From: QYQD01 sp040754095
Lineage (GTDB): Bacteria > Desulfobacterota > QYQD01
NCBI GenBank assembly: GCA_040754095.1
Contig: JBFMFO010000037.1
Span: 1-18,196 of the forward strand
Direction: 5' to 3'
Length of the DNA stretch: 18,196 nucleotides
How positions within the stretch are numbered: position 1 is the stretch's first letter; each line of letters starts with the position of its first letter. A program made the translations under genes and the position numbers. The notes below the pieces were generated by a model, which saw only the letters and a list, made by a program, of their open reading frames with translations, was not told where the DNA came from and searched no databases. Positions 15,064-18,196 of this stretch are shown here, piece after piece.

Positions 15064-16112
15064 TGAGTTTTCGGAGAACACGGCTTCAGGATACAAGGCT
15101 ACCCCTTTCCACAGTGTGGTTGCTGGAAACCCTGGCGGAATCCAAGGGGCGCCAACAACTTTTCGAAAAGCAGTCCCCTCAGATTCTCAAAACGCTTCGA
15201 GAAATGGCATTGATTGAGAGCACAGAATCATCTAATCGGATCGAGGGGGTGACGGTTGAAAAAACCCGCTTGCGTCCGCTTGTCCTGGGAAACACACGCC
15301 CTTGCGACCGTTCGGAGGAAGAGATCGTAGGCTATCGGCTGGCACTAAACTGGATACACATCGATCACCGTAAGATTCCCATCACTCCGGAAACCTGTCT
15401 GCGCCTTCACGCCCTGGCTCAGGGCGGCACAAGCGGCGATGCCGGACAGTGGAAAACAACGCCAAACGACATCATCGAGATTTTTCCCAACGGCCACCGC
15501 GAGGTCCGCTTCCGGCCGCTTGCCCCGGAAAGCGTTTCTGAGGCGATGGAAGAGCTTTGTTTGGGATATCGCCATGCCATTGACCGGTTGCAGGTCACTC
15601 CGCTCCTGGCTACGGCATGCTTGGTCCTGGATTTTTTGTGCATCCACCCTTTTCGGGACGGAAACGGCCGCATATCCAGGCTGCTTACCTTGCTCTCCTC
15701 CTACCATCACGGTTACGAGGTCGGGCGATACGTCAGCCATGAGCGCATCGTGGAACAGACCAAGGAAGATTACTATGAAGCCTTGAAAACGAGTTCCTCC
15801 GGATGGCATGAGGGCGCACATGATGTCATGCCCTGGTTCAACTACCTTCTTTCGATCTGGCGGAGGGCATACCGTGAGTTCGAGGATCGGGCCGGGCGTC
15901 AGCGGCCGGAGCGTGGCTCCAAGACCGAACTGGTGGAATATGCCCTTCAGAACCTGATCAGTCCATTCGGTATCGCCGATGTGGAACGGTTTTGCCCCAA
16001 TGTCAGCCGCGATACGATCCGCCTGGTGATGAACCGCTGGCGGGAGGAAGGGCGGCTGGAGATGCTGGGAAAAGGGCGAGACGCCAAGTGGAGGCGGAAA
16101 AGTGAAAAGTAG
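15060..16112 (+). CDS. Fic family protein (AMP-transferase-like), second type
   Basis: The 350-residue protein differs clearly from the first Fic but has the same logic. The inhibitory motif SSNRIEG lies at 57-63 (Glu62), the active-site motif HPFRDGNGRISR at 196-207 (His196), and a C-terminal winged-helix-like region follows (about 285-347, DVERFCPNVSRDTIRLVMNRW). The segment REVRFRPLAP before the core probably forms the target-dock flap. ATG occurs twice (15060, 15063); GGGGGA lies eight bases upstream of the first. The start overlaps the stop of an open fragment. By family the enzyme AMPylates a protein and is self-inhibited; the target is unknown. It is more GC-rich than the first fic, suggesting a different origin. 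Confidence 0.92.
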   Translation: MMSFRRTRLQDTRLPLSTVWLLETLAESKGRQQLFEKQSPQILKTLREMALIESTESSNRIEGVTVEKTRLRPLVLGNTRPCDRSEEEIVGYRLALNWIHIDHRKIPITPETCLRLHALAQGGTSGDAGQWKTTPNDIIEIFPNGHREVRFRPLAPESVSEAMEELCLGYRHAIDRLQVTPLLATACLVLDFLCIHPFRDGNGRISRLLTLLSSYHHGYEVGRYVSHERIVEQTKEDYYEALKTSSSGWHEGAHDVMPWFNYLLSIWRRAYREFEDRAGRQRPERGSKTELVEYALQNLISPFGIADVERFCPNVSRDTIRLVMNRWREEGRLEMLGKGRDAKWRRKSEK

Positions 16113-16129
16113 GAATACCACATTAATGT

Positions 16130-16280
16130 AGGAATAAATATGGGAACAAGCTTTTGCGCAAACTCTCGAATGCCCTCAACGGACAAACAGAAGAAAAGCT
16201 TTGTCACTAACCTGCTCCAGGAAATGAGAAAAGATGGGTTGATTCACTCAGAGGGAACGACCCGGTGGGCAAGGTACTAG
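16130..16280 (+). pseudogene. Remnant of a winged-helix C-terminal domain, broken by a frameshift
   Basis: Two plus-strand frames give adjoining protein-like pieces: KLLRKLSNALNGQTEE (about 16148-16195) and KKSFVTNLLQEMRKDGLIHSEGTTRWARY (about 16191-16280, ending in TAG). Joined at the purine-rich GAAGAAAAG near 16190, they read as the end of a helix-turn-helix or winged-helix domain, as found at the C-terminus of AAA-type ATPase/transcription-factor proteins. The rest of the gene is missing. The family call is tentative. Confidence 0.45.
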
Positions 16281-16289
16281 AAGGTTTGG

Positions 16290-17605
16290 TCAGGCCTTAA
16301 TTTCAAATGAAATATCGAGCAACTTCTTAGGCACAACTTCAGTACCATCATAGAGGCTGTCCAAGACTGGCTGTCCGTTTAAAAGAGTTCTAACAACCCA
16401 AAGAAAGCGAGGTAATGGCTTAGAAAGCACCTCCACTTTATTGGCACAGGCATGATGTAACAAAAACCTTTTATAACTATTGAGCAAGGTTAAAAAGAAT
16501 TCGGTAACAAGGCCAGAGTCTTTAATCTGCACTACATATTTTTGGTATTCTCTATGAATACTGTGGATATGGCCGAAGGCTAACCTGATTTTTGGATAAA
16601 TGGGAACGAGTAGAAAATCTACCCTGACCTGCTTATAGCCATCACGTGATATCCACTCATTTTCCCAGTCCACGAAGCTATTGTCGGCGCACTTTACCCT
16701 GCTGTAGGGGCCGATTTGGTCATCATGAACATATAGCTCAGCTACTTCACCCAAGGAATTACAACGGTAGCCGCTTATGACTACAGCATGGTGGTCATAT
16801 TCTGAGTTTGATCTTTTCAATTTAATACCGGCAATAACGGGAATTCCAGCTTTAACATAGGCTCTGACCACGTTACTGACTATGTCCTTTGGGTTTTCGC
16901 CGTCAGAAATTTTTATCTTTTCAGTATCCAGTCCAATAGAGTTGATAAAACCGGCTATTTGAAAAATATTTAGTCCTGACGAGGGGAAATGTCTTTCGCC
17001 GAGACCAGGATAAGCTATGGCCTGTTCTGTTATTTCTGCAGGTGACAGCAGCGGAATACTAAATGGCCTCCTGAGCGGTGATAAAGATGTCCATAATGCG
17101 GTTGTAGCACACGCCGCCACCGCTTGATCTGTGTCTGAAAAGGTAATGATTCAATTGTCAAAGGAATGCCATAAAGAGAGGCTTCGCATGTACATGTTAG
17201 AAAGATTCGGGTGTCATGGCTTGCTTTTATCGGATAGGTCTTTAAATTGGTACACCCTATGAAAGGCTCCCCTTCACGGCTTCTTATTGGTTTAACTATT
17301 ACAAAACCGAGGTAGGATTTCTGTAAGTTTTTGAGCAATTCCCCGTTTGGTGTTAGTGCCTCCCTGAACTCCCTTTCTTCAAACTCAGCGGAGAAGAAAT
17401 GGAGGCGTCTTGTGAATCTCGGCGGGGCATTAAAAGAGCGGGCATAAAACTTGGCATAGTCGATCAAAAAGTTCTTATCAACGTAGTCCTCTTCAATGAC
17501 TACGGTCTTCGCGTTGAGTTCAGACAAGTATTTGGAAAGATAGGAACCTACCGGAGAGCGGCCTAGATATTCATGAAAGGGAAATTCAAAGGGCAGTACG
17601 TTCAA
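16290..17605 (-). pseudogene. Papain-like (C39-like) cysteine peptidase-fold protein, split by a one-base frameshift
   Basis: Two minus-strand frames, 17605-17030 and a second ending at 16290, form one protein of about 440 residues if one base is gained in the T-run read on the minus strand at 17141-17138. The first part (TTG start, MNVLPFEFPFHEYLG, through GIPLTIESLPF) has no recognised motif. The second part has a papain-like triad arrangement: Cys in VAACATTALW, His in YDHHAVVISGY, and an Asp in LYVHDDQIGPY. This suggests a cysteine peptidase or related transferase fold; the substrate is unknown, and no secretion signal is seen. A short gene ends 7 bases upstream. The break could be a real mutation, a homopolymer sequencing error or programmed -1 slippage. 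Confidence 0.6.
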
Positions 17606-17611
17606 TTGAGT

Positions 17612-17779
17612 CTATATCGTAAATGGTCTTAAAAGGTCTTCGGGAGAAAAGGAGCTGATTTTCCTGTTAAATTCTTCAGCCTCCTTTATATTTTTAGGCG
17701 AAGGCGAGATCTTTTCCAAGTCTTTGATTAGCTTTTTTATTTTCGTCTCAAGCTTCATTTGGTTTTGATGTTTCCTCAT
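17612..17779 (-). CDS. Small hypothetical protein, 55 residues, upstream of the C39-like gene
   Basis: On the minus strand an ATG at 17779-17777 opens a 55-codon frame ending in TAG at 17614-17612, seven bases before the TTG of the next gene. The product is Lys/Glu-rich and helical in look (KLETKIKKLIKDLEKI), with a C-terminal SSFSPEDLLRPF. It has no recognised family. Tight spacing with the peptidase-like gene and an upstream promoter suggest a two-gene unit. A second ATG at codon 8 is an alternative start. The ribosome binding site is weak (GGGTGG). Confidence 0.55.
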   Translation of the reverse strand: MRKHQNQMKLETKIKKLIKDLEKISPSPKNIKEAEEFNRKISSFSPEDLLRPFTI

Positions 17780-17834
17780 TGTTTATGCCACCCGGCTGCA
17801 GACTGAATAACCATTCAGAACGCTTTAAGGTTAG

Positions 17835-17861
17835 AGTATATCAACTTTATCCCTCGGTCAA
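17835..17861 (-). promoter_or_regulatory. Candidate promoter for the minus-strand two-gene unit
   Basis: TTGACC (17861-17856) and TATACT (17840-17835) lie on the minus strand with a 15-base spacer, about 55 bases before the small gene's ATG. The hexamers are good but the spacing is short, so the call is moderate. Confidence 0.4.
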
Positions 17862-18034
17862 GAGAAAAGATAGACGGCTATGCTAACGTTGGTTCTCTTA
17901 TCGGCCACTTCCATCTGATAATAAAAGGGCTTAGAGGTATTCCTATCATGCTGCCCTGCCTGTCGGCAGACAGATGGCAACCGCTAAGTCAAAATATTGG
18001 GCAACGAACCGGTCAAAATATGCCTTTTAGTATG

Positions 18035-18063
18035 GTGACAATCCGGCAAAATTTGTGTTATAA
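18035..18063 (+). repeat. Second copy of the promoter-like module
   Basis: These 29 bases match 13386-13414 at 26 positions. They contain GTGACA and TTATAA-type hexamers, with a further TATAAT at 18069-18074. The three differences are single transitions, so the copies are recent or under constraint. Confidence 0.6.
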
Positions 18064-18090
18064 GGACTTATAATACCGCCGGTTAGAAAA

Positions 18091-18150
18091 TAGGCCATTT
18101 TAGCCGATGAAGAAGTAGGCCAGGCTGACCGGCCAAAAGTAGGCCATTTT
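18091..18150. mobile_element. Possible insertion-sequence end with spaced TAGGCCA repeats
   Basis: TAGGCCATTTT occurs at 18091-18101 and 18140-18150, and the shorter TAGGCCA at 18116-18122, at steps of 25 and 24 bases. On the minus strand these read (A)TGGCCTA, often followed by CTTT. Multiple spaced repeats at an element end are typical of IS21-family elements, and I recall similar GGCCTACTTT repeats near istAB genes in related bacteria. No transposase gene lies inside the window, so the call is tentative. Confidence 0.35.
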
Positions 18151-18196
18151 CCTTTTACTTCTTTTTTCCCCGCGCGCAAAACTTTTTTTCTTCCCT

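Larger units (their letters stand above)
17780..18196. other. Gene-free right end of the window
   Basis: No credible coding frame is seen on either strand. It holds the candidate minus-strand promoter, a small palindrome (CTGCC-TGTC-GGCAG, 17956-17969), two GTCAAAATAT copies 24 bases apart (17988 and 18012), the second copy of the promoter-like module, and three TAGGCCA repeats. The final bases are T- and C-rich. Confidence 0.7.

Overview
The window reads as one stretch of chromosome from a Gram-negative bacterium. It is most likely a member of the former Deltaproteobacteria (Desulfobacterota). The gene order rimP-nusA-ylxR-infB-ylxP(DUF503)-rbfA-nrnA(DHH)-truB-rpsO-pnp-M16 peptidase-dut is typical of that group, and its accessory repeats (RAYT/REP, heptad arrays) are common there. 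This assignment is inference from gene content, not from a phylogeny.

Layout. (1) 1-1147 is an accessory left flank. It holds the 3' part of a REP-associated tyrosine transposase (RAYT), two REP-type hairpins in inverted orientation, and between them a hicBA toxin-antitoxin pair on the minus strand with its own promoter. (2) 1188-1473 holds a consensus-like promoter, a tRNA-Gly(CCC) and a leader ending in an intrinsic-terminator-like hairpin only 11 bases before rimP, an arrangement recalling metY-rimP-nusA-infB of E. coli. (3) 1474-13212 is a dense, same-strand run of twelve genes for transcription elongation/termination, translation initiation, ribosome maturation, tRNA/RNA modification, RNA decay and dUTP removal. 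Most junctions overlap or are tightly spaced. Two intergenic gaps (6390-6585 and 12533-12708) are filled with degenerate 7- and 9-base tandem repeats. (4) 13213-18196 is an accessory right flank. It holds repeat debris, two different Fic-family AMP-transferase genes, fragments of decayed genes, a minus-strand papain-like (C39-like) cysteine peptidase gene split by a one-base frameshift with a small 55-codon gene just upstream of it, and at the far right three spaced copies of a TAGGCCA-type repeat that may be the edge of an insertion sequence lying outside the window.

How the genes fit together. NusA, IF-2, RbfA, RimP, S15 and PNPase are the classic transcription-translation operon. NrnA and PNPase degrade RNA to its end products, TruB modifies tRNA, and dUTPase protects DNA. 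The flanks hold stress/defence-like or selfish genes (hicBA, fic, RAYT). The most unusual observations are the heptad/nonamer arrays, the inverted REP pair around hicBA, the repeated promoter-like module in the right flank, and the frameshift that separates the peptidase's N-terminal part from its catalytic domain.
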